A stretch of 64,000 nucleotides of DNA from assembly GCF_037976325.1 (NCBI RefSeq), contig NZ_CP150265.1, forward strand, positions 5,593,001-5,657,000, written 5' to 3'. The DNA comes from Paenibacillus sp. FSL K6-3182. Its GTDB lineage: Bacteria; Bacillota; Bacilli; Paenibacillales; Paenibacillaceae. A program made the position numbers and the translations under genes. Position 1 is the stretch's first letter, and every line of letters starts with the position of its first letter. Below are positions 7,875 to 16,769 of the stretch, one piece after another. A model generated the notes under the pieces. It ran no database searches. It was not told the origin of the DNA and saw nothing but the letters and a program-made list of their open reading frames with translations.

Positions 7875-9113
7875 CTACTCGCGCGATTGCCAGTTCCATA
7901 GTTGTACTTCACCAACCCTTATATCTCTGACCCATGGCTCCTCACGCAGCTTTAGCAGCTCTTTGACCGGGCCGGTAATAACAGCTCCATACAGCCTTAC
8001 ACCATTTTTTTCCACATAATCAATTGTGTGATCTAACTGTAGAAAAGGAGCTACTTTGGTTGAAATACCTTTATTTTTCTGTAGCATGTGTAAGGTTTTC
8101 TTGAAGTAGCCATTCCTCTTTTCCCCGTCTCCATAGGATTCGAGTGATGGATAAGATCCTCCACTGGACACCACTTTTCCGAACCACCCTGTCTTTTCTT
8201 CTGAGTAAAAGTCCACCGTCATATCATCAGATTGCCAGATCGGATAGTAAGGAAAACCCACTGGATTTGTAATGGCTCCGCCGCTATCAACTTGCTTCGG
8301 ATCAAGACCGGTATCCACCGCGAACCAGACTGGCTCCATGTTCTTATGCTCGAATTGCTTTAATAGCTCATCTGTCGAGAATAACCGGTCCAATGATAGA
8401 TAAGCTTCTGCCACAGTTCCCTCTGGGAGCTTCTCGAGCTTTACCCACTCATTATGGTTAAAGCGCTCCTCTTCCCGGCGGTTAGTCTCCTGCTGTTCGC
8501 TTTGATTTGCTGGTTTATAATCGGGATGATAGAAAATACTATTGCCCCCTATAATGTTTCCCTGCCAAGTAATCTGCGGAGCCGAGGCTAGATTCAACAG
8601 AAACCGCATCGAAAAATCTGCTACAGCAATCTCTTCGTCACCAACTCTCTTATTCAGCTTACCTGTAAAGTCCATTGTAAAAAAAGCATTACCTGTTCCA
8701 TTCATATTGACCTTCAGATTGGGGTGGGAAACAGCGACTGCTGACTCCACAACATCCCGGTAAGCCTTCATCCGGTCCGGCGTGCCGCTCCCGTAAAATA
8801 CACCAGTAATAATCATACTAATCACAGTCAGCACTAGTAGGACTGATAGTACCGTAAAGACATTCATCACCCGAGCCTTCCATTTGCCACGTCGGATAAT
8901 AACGGCTTCTTTCAATGAAGGTATGCGATTACGCGTCGTCTGTCCATCCTCCCCCTCACGGGAAAGCTCCTGGTCTGACTGTGTGACAACTTCCTCCAAA
9001 TAAGCTTGATAAACCTCCATCTTCTCCATTTCACGCTCTACTTCCTCACGCTCTTCATCAGTGAGCTTGCCTTCAGCATAATCCTGTAACTTCCGTTTGA
9101 AATCCTCACTCAT
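7875..9113 (-). CDS. membrane anti-sigma factor (Sigma_reg_N/C type)
   Basis: 412 residues. The first ~75 are acidic and cytoplasmic (EDFKRKLQDYAEGKLTDEER), suited to gripping the sigma factor; one TM helix follows around residues 82-106 (VMNVFTVLSVLLVLTVISMI); the remaining ~300 residues are extracytoplasmic and beta-rich. No zinc-finger HxxxCxxC motif is visible, so it belongs to the non-ZAS group with sigma-regulator N and C domains. Its start overlaps the sigma stop by 4 bp (ATGA), giving translational coupling. It should hold the ECF sigma factor inactive until an envelope signal is sensed. Confidence 0.85.
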   Translation of the reverse strand: MSEDFKRKLQDYAEGKLTDEEREEVEREMEKMEVYQAYLEEVVTQSDQELSREGEDGQTTRNRIPSLKEAVIIRRGKWKARVMNVFTVLSVLLVLTVISMIITGVFYGSGTPDRMKAYRDVVESAVAVSHPNLKVNMNGTGNAFFTMDFTGKLNKRVGDEEIAVADFSMRFLLNLASAPQITWQGNIIGGNSIFYHPDYKPANQSEQQETNRREEERFNHNEWVKLEKLPEGTVAEAYLSLDRLFSTDELLKQFEHKNMEPVWFAVDTGLDPKQVDSGGAITNPVGFPYYPIWQSDDMTVDFYSEEKTGWFGKVVSSGGSYPSLESYGDGEKRNGYFKKTLHMLQKNKGISTKVAPFLQLDHTIDYVEKNGVRLYGAVITGPVKELLKLREEPWVRDIRVGEVQLWNWQSRE

Positions 9114-9613
9114 TCTGATCCCTCCCCCTTTCTACCCTGTCCCCGTACCGCTTGCCGTGCTCGAAACAACAAAATCTTCACATGTGATAATCGGATATCC
9201 ATAATGTCTGCAGCCTCCTGATACGTAAGCTGGTTAAAATCAATGAGCAGCATCGCCTGCTGCTGATTTTCCGGCAATCCGGATAAAGACCGCCCGATTT
9301 CGTTCCAACGCTCCTGACGCAACAGCTCATCCTCCGGGGTATGATGATCTGCAAGACGCTGAAAATAATCAGGGGTCTGCAGTGTTGTGCGGCTCTCCTT
9401 GCGCTTGTAATCTACATAAGCATTATAGGCAACCCGGAATAACCATGGCTTGATCTTCTCGTCTTGACAATTTTCCAAGTAAAGATATGCCCGGTAAAAG
9501 GTCTCCTGCATCAAATCTTCTGCCGTATGATGGTCGTAGCAGAGGGAGCGCAAGTAGCGATAGACATCCTGCACATAAAGCTGGTAAATATCATCCAGAT
9601 GGTTTCCCTTCAT
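9110..9613 (-). CDS. ECF-family RNA polymerase sigma factor
   Basis: 167 residues with region 2 (IYQLYVQDVYRYLRSLCYD, HTAEDLMQETFYRAY, KPWLFRVAYNAYVDYKRK) and region 4 (LPENQQQAMLLIDFNQLTYQ, then EAADIMDIRLSHVKILLFRA). It directs RNA polymerase to ECF-type promoters under control of the downstream anti-sigma factor. A GGGGGGAG ribosome binding site precedes ATG at 9613. The region just upstream has an ECF-type promoter, indicating positive autoregulation. It resembles SigM/SigY-size sigmas, but I do not assign a symbol. Confidence 0.93.
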   Translation of the reverse strand: MKGNHLDDIYQLYVQDVYRYLRSLCYDHHTAEDLMQETFYRAYLYLENCQDEKIKPWLFRVAYNAYVDYKRKESRTTLQTPDYFQRLADHHTPEDELLRQERWNEIGRSLSGLPENQQQAMLLIDFNQLTYQEAADIMDIRLSHVKILLFRARQAVRGQGRKGEGSE

Positions 9614-9631
9614 TTTCTCCCCCCTGCCCTA

Positions 9632-9659
9632 ATCACGAATCAGATGAACTAAAGTTACA
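9632..9659 (-). promoter_or_regulatory. ECF-type autoregulatory promoter
   Basis: On the minus strand TGTAAC (9654-9659) is followed after exactly 16 bp by CGTGAT (9632-9637). AAC -35 and CGT -10 elements with 16-bp spacing are the hallmark of ECF sigma promoters, and this one lies 19 bp upstream of the sigma start. Confidence 0.7.
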
Positions 9660-9719
9660 GTTTACAGTCAAAAAAAACGGAAGTCGTCCAACTATTCAAT
9701 TAATGACTCTGGATATAAA

Positions 9720-9757
9720 AAGCCATCTTAGCCCTGTTAACATTGCTAAAATGGCTT
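9720..9757 (-). terminator. terminator after the 68-residue gene
   Basis: AAGCCATCTTAGC (9720-9732) pairs with GCTAAAATGGCTT (9745-9757), with one G-T pair, and is followed on the minus strand by TTTTTATAT. It closes the transcript of the small gene at 9776-9982. Confidence 0.65.
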
Positions 9758-9775
9758 ATTATTTGCATTCTAATT

Positions 9776-9982
9776 TCATTCCTCAGATATAAAGCGTTTG
9801 GGATAAACCGGAACAATTTTATAAATTTCTTGCCTCGGCAACCAATCCGTACTTTGTGCATTAATTACTTTTACATAATCTGTGAATTCAGGATCTTTAA
9901 CATCAAGAAGAACACCCTCATAGGTAACTGTTGAGTCTAACTCTACAACGACTACATGTCCAATAAAATCATCGATCCGCAT
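9776..9982 (-). CDS. small conserved-looking protein, possible Sm-like beta fold
   Basis: 68 residues with AAGGAGG upstream of ATG at 9982. MRIDDFIGHVVVVELDSTVT followed by YEGVLLDVKDPEFTDYVKVI shows alternating beta strands with the G-x-V-V-V-x-L / Y-x-G-x-L-x-D pattern of small Sm-like or SH3-like barrels. It has no Cys, no signal peptide and no TM segment. It is monocistronic, between the MerR gene and the ECF sigma gene, with its own terminator. Function not recognised; the fold suggestion is from pattern only. Confidence 0.7.
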   Translation of the reverse strand: MRIDDFIGHVVVVELDSTVTYEGVLLDVKDPEFTDYVKVINAQSTDWLPRQEIYKIVPVYPKRFISEE

Positions 9983-10104
9983 TAAGCCGCCCTCCTTATT
10001 TTAAGCAGTTCGACAAGATCAAAAACTATCCTTCAAAGATTGTTGCTTATTTTTTTACTATATATCATCCCGAAGTCATTAGGCGCAAAATTCGCAAGCA
10101 TGTT

Positions 10105-10923
10105 CTAATCAGTAACCTCAACGGAGACCCGAACAACATAGCTATCCGAATCCATCTCTGAGAAGTAGTTGAGCAAATCCATTACGTACACATTCCCGCA
10201 TACTTTCATTCCTTTGCGCTCAATGTATTTTTTAATAATGGAGCAAGCCTCTGAAATGCTCTCGTAAGAGCCTTTATGGTCCATAACAACATAAAAACCC
10301 TTGGGCTTGATTAGCATTCTGCCTCCCAAAATCGGCGCTTTAATCCTATTAGCTACATGGCTCCAAGAAAAGGTGCTGGATTCATAACTTTCTTTGCTTA
10401 TAAGCGCCCAGATCGGAAATTCGTGATTGATAAAATGTTTTTCACAATAATTGCGATGTTCACTTAACTTAACAGCAAATTCCTCTTCGTCCCCTTGTTC
10501 GAGCGGCGTCGCGATTAAATACTCCATTTCACATTCTTCTATAGAAGGATTGTCCCGTAGCGTCTCCATCGATGTCTTCGTCATTTGAATGGCATTTTGC
10601 AAAATATCTTGCATCCGTTTGATTCGTAGCAGCTCTGCTTCCAATTCGCGATGCTTTTGATTAAACAACTCGATGAGACTCGAGGTGTTCCGGTTCTGGA
10701 TAAAACCTTTGATTTGCTGAAGAGAGCTCCCAGCCTTCTTAAGCACATTAATAATATCCAAAATATAGGATTGGCGATGAGAATAATAGCGATATCCATT
10801 TACATGAATAAATTCAGGCTTTAAGAGCCCGATCTCGTCATAGTGAAGAAGGGTATGCTTTGTAACCCCGCTTATGCTGGCCAGTTTGCTGATCGTGAGG
10901 TAGCGACCGTTAATATCCGACAT
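10105..10923 (-). CDS. MerR-family regulator with effector-binding domain (drug-sensor type)
   Basis: About 272 residues. The N-terminal winged helix is clear (LTISKLASISGVTKHTLLHY, then DEIGLLKPEFIHVNGYRYYS), followed by a dimerisation coiled coil (~75-120) and a C-terminal GyrI/BmrR-like ligand domain (FPIWALISKESYE, GFYVVMDHKGSYESI). The open frame extends to 10965, but the ATG at 10923 has GGAGG eight bases upstream, so I choose it. It is divergent from a multidrug MFS gene whose promoter has the 19-bp spacer and palindrome required by MerR activators, so this is its activator, probably sensing a drug-like cation or hydrophobic compound. Confidence 0.88.
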   Translation of the reverse strand: MSDINGRYLTISKLASISGVTKHTLLHYDEIGLLKPEFIHVNGYRYYSHRQSYILDIINVLKKAGSSLQQIKGFIQNRNTSSLIELFNQKHRELEAELLRIKRMQDILQNAIQMTKTSMETLRDNPSIEECEMEYLIATPLEQGDEEEFAVKLSEHRNYCEKHFINHEFPIWALISKESYESSTFSWSHVANRIKAPILGGRMLIKPKGFYVVMDHKGSYESISEACSIIKKYIERKGMKVCGNVYVMDLLNYFSEMDSDSYVVRVSVEVTD

Positions 10924-11000
10924 TGTGTATTCCTCCGAGTCCGAAAATCTCATAAACCGATACATGGATTATCGCTAAATTTTACCTAATGAAATTGGCT

Positions 11001-11031
11001 TTGACAATAGGGTAACCCTGTAGTTTAGAGT
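11001..11031 (+). promoter_or_regulatory. MerR-type promoter with 19-bp spacer
   Basis: TTGACA (11001-11006) and TAGAGT (11026-11031) are separated by 19 bp. Centred in the spacer is AGGGT-A-ACCCT (11009-11019). The over-long spacer with an internal dyad is the standard target of MerR activators, which untwist the DNA. It drives the MFS gene. Confidence 0.8.
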
Positions 11032-11079
11032 TAAGTCCAGAAGATTTCTAGCTATGTATGACATGGAGGGAAAAGAAAG

Positions 11080-12580
11080 ATGTATCGTTTCAATCGTTGG
11101 ATCGTTCTGGCAGTTGTCTCAAGCGCTCTTTTGCTCATAGTAATGGATGCGACGATTCTTTATACGGCTATGCCAAGCTTAACTTACGATCTAGGTGCTT
11201 CGGCATCGGATAAATTATGGATTCTGAACGGTTATTCGCTTGTTATGGCAGGTCTGCTCCCGGCGATGGGGGCGCTAGGAGATCGCTACGGCCATAAAAA
11301 AATATTCGCCCTTGGATTGCTCGTATTTACGGCAACTTCTCTCCTAGCGGCTTTTGCTCCAACTCCATCTGTGTTGGTAGTCGGACGGGTACTCCTTGCT
11401 GTTGGGGCATCCATGATGATGCCTGCTACATTATCCATCATCAGCAGACCCGCGTGAGCTCGGACTTGCGATCGGCATTTGGGGTTCCATTGCTTCTGGA
11501 GGGGCAGGAATTGGTCCCCTTGTAGGCGGATTGCTTATGGAGCATTTTTGGTGGGGTGCCGCCTTTTTGATCAACGTACCAATCGCGATCTTGGCGTTTG
11601 TTTTGACGCTGGTATATGTTCCGAAGCATGAAGGCAATAAGAATACGAAGTGGGATCTTACCGGCTCCATTCAGATCATGATTTCCATGGTGGCGATTGT
11701 TTTTGCTATTAAAGAATTTGCAAAGCGCGAAGGGTCCCCCATGCTTGCTGCTATTGCCGCCGTTATCGGGATCGTGGCAATGATTATCTTTATTCGTCGT
11801 CAGCTCAAAAGCCCAAACCCGATGCTCGACCTGTCGCTCTTTAAAATATCTCCTTTTATGACAGGATGTATTACAGCTTTAGTCGGTCTATTTGGACAGC
11901 TCGGAGTTCAGTATATTGTGACTCAGCGACTTCAACTAGTGGTAGAAATGAGTCCGCTGCAAGCGGGTCTGATCACGCTAAGCGTACCGGCGGCGGCTCT
12001 TATTGCAGGTCCACTGATCGGAAAGATATTGCATCGCTATAATGTGATATATATCAAAGGCCTCGCTCTTCTGATTGCCGCTTTGGGCACGATGATTTAT
12101 GTCTTTCAATTTGATTCCGGCATTGCTGGACAAATGATAGGACTAGCACTCCTCGGAGCAGGCTTGGGAGCAGGAATGACGGCAGCTTCTCACTCGATCA
12201 TGAGTTATGCACCTCCTGAAAAAGCGGGGATGGCGGCTTCAATTGAGGAAGTGGCCTATGAAGTCGGAGGGGCGTCCGGAATTGCAATCATCGGAAGCAT
12301 TTCTGGTCTAGTGTATACGCTCGCTATGAATATCCCCGAGGGACTTCAGGTTCCTGCCAATGTAAAAGATAGCCTGGACGAAGCGCTGTTGGTTGCCGAC
12401 GGGTTGCCTGTTCAGGCATCCGAAGCGTTGAAAGCGGCTGGGCGCTTAGCTTTTGATCAATCTTTTTTCGTCATACTGCTGGGGTTATCCGTATTTTTTG
12501 CAATAACCTCATTAGTTATATTATGGATAGGAAATAGATCAAAACAAAGTAGTTCAGGAAAACGTTCAGAACAATCATGA
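11080..12580 (+). pseudogene. frameshifted 14-TM multidrug MFS exporter (QacA/EmrB, DHA2 family)
   Basis: The first frame (11080-11457, 125 residues) holds TM1-4: VMDATILYTAMPSL (motif D1), GDRYGHKKIF (motif A), and PATLSII, then a stop. Homology continues at once in another frame: DPRELGLAIGIWGS, GIGPLVGGLL, FWWGAAFLINVPIAI, through to 12580. In intact relatives about four residues (of the RQTF type) stand between PATLSII and the D-x-x-E loop; here one base remains, so the gap is best explained by loss of about 11 bp. The two parts sum to the usual ~500 residues. A TTG at 11531 could reinitiate a TM5-14 fragment, but a working pump is unlikely. Confidence 0.8.
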
Positions 12581-12651
12581 AAGTGCTGAATGAAGAAGTT
12601 TGAAGAGATTATATTGCGGAGCAAGCAAGATACATTACATTCCTACAAGCA

Positions 12652-12681
12652 AAAACCCCGACCTCTTACGGTCGGGGTTTT
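12652..12681. terminator. bidirectional terminator
   Basis: AAAACCCCGACC (12652-12663) pairs with GGTCGGGGTTTT (12670-12681). It sits between two convergent genes, the MFS remnant and the SLH phosphoesterase, with T runs in both directions. Confidence 0.85.
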
Positions 12682-12734
12682 ACATGCTGATGGCGAACCT
12701 TGGATATGCAACACTACAATTCCTTTAACTTTAC

Positions 12735-15700
12735 TTATTGTTCAAGCAATTTATCCAACAAGCGAATAATCATCGCAACTGACTCGGCACGGGAAGCAGA
12801 TTCACTTGGTTTGAACAATCCGCTGCCTTTACCGCTTACGATACCTGCATTAGCAAAAGCATTAATTGGTTCAGAAGCCCAGTTCGTGACTACATCCGAG
12901 AACGGATTGGTTGTGCTAGGAACATAGTTCGTCAACCGAGCAAGCATTGCAACGATTTCAGCACGGGAAATTTTTTGATTAGGATGGAAAGAACCATCAC
13001 TATAACCTGTGATTATCCCATTAGCCTGTAATGCTGCAATCGCTTCTGAGGCCCAATGCCCCTTGGTGTCAGAGAAGGAAGCACCGTTTGAATTCGTTAA
13101 ACCAAAAGCTTTTGCAAGCATCGTGGCGAACTCGGCGCGAGTTACATTTTCATTCGGATGGTAAGAACCATCACTATAGCCTTTTACAATCCCCATCTTA
13201 GCAGCACGCTCCACTACTAAAGCACTCCACGAAGATGCCGGGACGTCCGTAAATTTTAAAGCAGGAGCAGATTTCTCTTTTTCCACGATAGCTTTAACTA
13301 CATCCACATCGATCTTGTCGTTGAAGACTGGTTTCGTAATCGTTGGTGTCGATGTTGGCGCCGGTGTTGCTTTTGGTGTCGACGTTGGCGTTGATGTTGG
13401 CGTCGATATTGGTGCTGATGTTGAAGTCGGCGTCGGCGTCGGCGTCGGTGTCGGCGTCGGTGTCGGTGTCGGCGTTGGCGTTGGCGTCGGTGTTGGCTCA
13501 ACTCCCGTTGTTTTCACGACAGTAAACTCATCGATCTTATTACCCGCACTTGTACGTGCTTCCACATGAATCCCGTCCTCCGTAATTTCAATAGCGGAAT
13601 ATACTGGCACGTCCTCATCAAAGATATGTTTCAAATAATTATATTGCGTACCATCATAGAATTTCCAGCCCGATGCACCACCATCAAGATAAACGGTACC
13701 TTCATTTGTATCCTTATTGGGCTTGCCATCTTGCATGGGATAGGTACGCGCATACACATGATCATGACCTACTAGAACCAAATCAACTTTTTTCTCTTCT
13801 AAGATAGGCGCAAAATAGGTTTGCGTATACTCAACAAGGGTTTCTCGACCATTTTCTGTATGGTAAGCAGGACGATGGAACATAACGATAGTCCATTTTT
13901 TATCATTTTTATTTAAATCTTCTTCGAGCCAAGCTGCTTGATCTATCATTTGTTCCTCTGTACCCTCTGAGTTCAATACGACAAAATGAGTATCATCAAC
14001 CTCATAAGAGTAAGCATATTGAAGCTGAGATTCTGGTCCGTTCGTTGGGAAATTCGCCCCTTTGGTAAATACTTCTTTCCCTTCACTCTTCACATCATGA
14101 TTACCCAATGTTAGAGCCGTTGGAATTTTTGTTGCGTAGACCGCAGATGCTTGCCAGAACTTCTGCCATTCTTCAAATGCGCCGCCTACATCAACCATAT
14201 CTCCACCATGCATAATAAACTGTGTTGATGGATGTTGTTTCAAAGCGTTAGTCATTAGTTCTTGATAGGCTTGTATGCCTTGTGATTGATTCGTATGAGA
14301 ATCTGTAATAAACAAGAATGAGGTCGGTGTTGATTTATTCTGATCAACTGTCGAATATTCATACCACGCCGACCAATTGCCCTCATAACCTACACGATAT
14401 TTATAGGCGGTATTTGCTTTCAAGCCTTCAATCAGAGCATTATGAAACCGGATTTCACCCTTCGTTCCATTTTCCTTCATACTAAGCACTTGAAGCTCAC
14501 TCTCAGCTTGATGTTGTTTTACATGTTTGATATCAGGGCTTTCTCCTGTTCCCCATTCACTAGCTTCAATGTATTCAAGATAAGTAATGGTTTGGTCTGG
14601 CTTTGTTTGCCAAGCAGCGCTCAGCTCAGAAGACATATCTTCTGCCACATAGGTTTGAACATATTGAGGTGTATCTGTACCATATTGCTCCACGACTTCA
14701 TAATTGACAACCTTACTGTTTTTATCACCATTGACCGCTTGAACCTGATAGGTTCCAAGTGCCAATGTAGTTAGGTCTGTCGTTAATTGTCCTTTAGCAT
14801 CTGTTTTACCAAGGCTGCCGTTCAATAACTGACTGCTAACATCCGATTCAGAGATATAACCTGTTGTTTGTCCATCCGCGAAAATAATTTCGAATAACCC
14901 ATCTTCAGCTTTTGCAGAAGCATAGTAACGTTCACCAGCCCTTGCAACCATTAAGACATCAGAAGACGTATCGTCATCCTCATATACATTAGACGTTACG
15001 GTGTTAACAGTAACTACTGAGCTTTGCTTTAATAATCCAATGAAAACAATGTCCGCACCTTCATACGGCTTGCCCACATGGTCTAATACTGTAAATGTAG
15101 AAGGCGTGCCTAAACCAACTCCCGTCATTTCCAGCTGATATGGAAATGCGATGGTATAGTGAATAGGAGCAGCGAGTGGTGAGCTAGTCTGAACTTCGCC
15201 AGCTGTAAGATTTGTATTACTCATGGTTATGGTCTTGTAAGCTTCACCACGTTCCAGCGCGGCATGAGAGCTCACTCTAAAATTAACTGTAACGGAATTA
15301 TGGGCTGCTGCTACGTTATTAAGTGCTACTTTAACCATGCCGTGCTCATTATCAATATCTGAATTTAAGGCAACACCAGTCGCCTGAGTAATGCTTTCAA
15401 CTTGAAGAATACCCTTATCATAATTTAGTGCAAATTCTGCCTGTTCTGCATTCAAATAATCTTTGATACCTACTTGTACAGAGTAGATTTCGTTGCTTAT
15501 TGCTTCTTTGTTAGCAGTCATGAACAATCGTTCTCCTGCATTCACTGTGAAGGCGAATGTTTTCCCTGCCGGGTTACCTACCTTATCCTTCACTTCAATC
15601 ACAAGCTCATGATAACCGCCATCCACATATTTACCTGGATAGGTTAATACCTTTGTATTTTCAGAATAGTCCACTTTATCCGTTATATTCATTCCATCCA

Positions 15701-16460
15701 AAAGAACAGACAATGTATTCAAATCCAAGCCTGATCCATTATCGTCCAGCTCTACCTTCAATGCATCAAGCGGAGCGCCTAATACTTCATTCGGAACAGG
15801 GGCTATAGGTTTAATGGTCGGAACTTCTTTATCCTCATCAAGTTCCTTATAGATAAAGGTAATATCGTCTACCCAAATCGAGCCTTTATTTTTCTTGCTC
15901 ATATTCGATTGTTTCAACTGGAAAAACAATTCAAGGACGATCGGACCTGGTCTTCCCTGAGGCACATCCGCCTCAATATATTTCCAACCTGACCAGTCTA
16001 CACCCATTTGATTTTCATCATAAAATGCTGCTTGAAATGAAGATCCGCCTTTATCTCTAAATTTTGTCGTTAGCAAATGTCCTTCATTGTTCCCATAAAC
16101 CCACATGCCTACTTTAGTAGGATAGCCTGTTACTGGAATATTCCCTGTTTTATACCCGACTTCAATTTGAGATGGGTTATCTACGATGCCAATCATATCG
16201 TAATCAATTCTAGCTGAATATTGTCCATTTCTTACATGCTTCTTGTTGTTCTCCAAGTGCAGCGTAGCCTCATACATACGTTTAGGATTAAATTTCACAT
16301 CTGAGATTCCATCTTCAAAATCTTCAATGATAATATTTGGCGATGCTTCATCTACTGCAAAGACATGGTTTTTTTGACCAAAACCGGTATGTAGTCCCCC
16401 TCCTAGCAGCGTTATAATGGATGCAATTACTATTGTCTTGCGTAATACTTTTGCTTTCAT
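12735..16460 (-). CDS. SLH-anchored multidomain metallophosphoesterase (purple-acid-phosphatase type)
   Basis: About 1241 residues, secreted and cell-wall bound. Start: ATG at 16460 with AGAAGGA upstream (the open frame's TTG at 16496 is weaker). Order: signal peptide (KAKVLRKTIVIASIITLLGG), a jelly-roll-like domain (~35-180), an Ig-like segment, a cohesin-like stretch (AEFALNYDKGILQVESI), a FnIII-like domain, then the phosphoesterase with all expected metal motifs: FITDSHTN, GGDMVDVG, LGNHDV, VMFHRPAYH, VGHDHVYART. A Thr-Pro linker (~1000-1060) joins it to three SLH repeats (FPDGSYHP-like KGYSDGSYHP, TGYSDGSFHP). It likely releases phosphate from extracellular esters. It is monocistronic between terminators, and has the same general architecture as the giant protein at 36.4-41.9 kb. 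Confidence 0.88.
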   Translation of the reverse strand: MKAKVLRKTIVIASIITLLGGGLHTGFGQKNHVFAVDEASPNIIIEDFEDGISDVKFNPKRMYEATLHLENNKKHVRNGQYSARIDYDMIGIVDNPSQIEVGYKTGNIPVTGYPTKVGMWVYGNNEGHLLTTKFRDKGGSSFQAAFYDENQMGVDWSGWKYIEADVPQGRPGPIVLELFFQLKQSNMSKKNKGSIWVDDITFIYKELDEDKEVPTIKPIAPVPNEVLGAPLDALKVELDDNGSGLDLNTLSVLLDGMNITDKVDYSENTKVLTYPGKYVDGGYHELVIEVKDKVGNPAGKTFAFTVNAGERLFMTANKEAISNEIYSVQVGIKDYLNAEQAEFALNYDKGILQVESITQATGVALNSDIDNEHGMVKVALNNVAAAHNSVTVNFRVSSHAALERGEAYKTITMSNTNLTAGEVQTSSPLAAPIHYTIAFPYQLEMTGVGLGTPSTFTVLDHVGKPYEGADIVFIGLLKQSSVVTVNTVTSNVYEDDDTSSDVLMVARAGERYYASAKAEDGLFEIIFADGQTTGYISESDVSSQLLNGSLGKTDAKGQLTTDLTTLALGTYQVQAVNGDKNSKVVNYEVVEQYGTDTPQYVQTYVAEDMSSELSAAWQTKPDQTITYLEYIEASEWGTGESPDIKHVKQHQAESELQVLSMKENGTKGEIRFHNALIEGLKANTAYKYRVGYEGNWSAWYEYSTVDQNKSTPTSFLFITDSHTNQSQGIQAYQELMTNALKQHPSTQFIMHGGDMVDVGGAFEEWQKFWQASAVYATKIPTALTLGNHDVKSEGKEVFTKGANFPTNGPESQLQYAYSYEVDDTHFVVLNSEGTEEQMIDQAAWLEEDLNKNDKKWTIVMFHRPAYHTENGRETLVEYTQTYFAPILEEKKVDLVLVGHDHVYARTYPMQDGKPNKDTNEGTVYLDGGASGWKFYDGTQYNYLKHIFDEDVPVYSAIEITEDGIHVEARTSAGNKIDEFTVVKTTGVEPTPTPTPTPTPTPTPTPTPTPTPTSTSAPISTPTSTPTSTPKATPAPTSTPTITKPVFNDKIDVDVVKAIVEKEKSAPALKFTDVPASSWSALVVERAAKMGIVKGYSDGSYHPNENVTRAEFATMLAKAFGLTNSNGASFSDTKGHWASEAIAALQANGIITGYSDGSFHPNQKISRAEIVAMLARLTNYVPSTTNPFSDVVTNWASEPINAFANAGIVSGKGSGLFKPSESASRAESVAMIIRLLDKLLEQ
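13395..13500 (-). repeat. Thr-Pro linker coding repeat
   Basis: A low-complexity tract of (GGTGTC/GGCGTC/GGCGTT)n on the plus strand encodes ~18 consecutive Thr-Pro pairs followed by imperfect Ser/Thr-Pro units. Such hexamer repeats expand and contract by slippage, so linker length may vary between strains. Long open frames on other strands here are by-products of the repeat. Confidence 0.85.
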
Positions 16461-16631
16461 TACGTTTCCTTCTCCCTTAGTAAAATGGTTAGTCAATGAG
16501 AACTATAACAGTGCATTGTAAAATTAAACCTCCTTAACTATTAAGAAATTTTATTTTTATTCACAAATATTTGTAATTAAGCATCCTTTCATGTTTAGCA
16601 GTGATGGGAAAAGACGAGTAGAACATACAAA

Positions 16632-16659
16632 AAAACCCGATCTCATTCGATCGGGTTTT
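16632..16659. terminator. terminator after the ABC exporter operon
   Basis: AAAACCCGATC (16632-16642) and GATCGGGTTTT (16649-16659) form a perfect stem with A/T tracts on both sides. It lies 110 bp past the stop of the minus-strand ABC gene and 170 bp upstream of the SLH phosphoesterase start. The rest of 16461-16769 is AT-rich and holds the phosphoesterase promoter, which I could not pin down. Confidence 0.8.
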
Positions 16660-16769
16660 CTATTTCCGCGGAATTCATTCATCGTACTTTCCCCAGCGCC
16701 TCTCTAAGTTCTACACTATGGATTGACGACTATTCCACGATTTTTAGTTTTTTTGGAGTACATGCCCCT

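Noticed and set aside
11445..11470. Programmed ribosomal frameshift in the MFS gene
   Set aside because: No slippery heptamer or downstream pseudoknot is evident, and several family residues are missing, which points to a deletion.
13298..13569. Long ORFs over the Thr-Pro linker on both strands
   Set aside because: They are out-of-frame readings of the simple repeat, rich in Arg/His or Val/Gly, with no ribosome sites.
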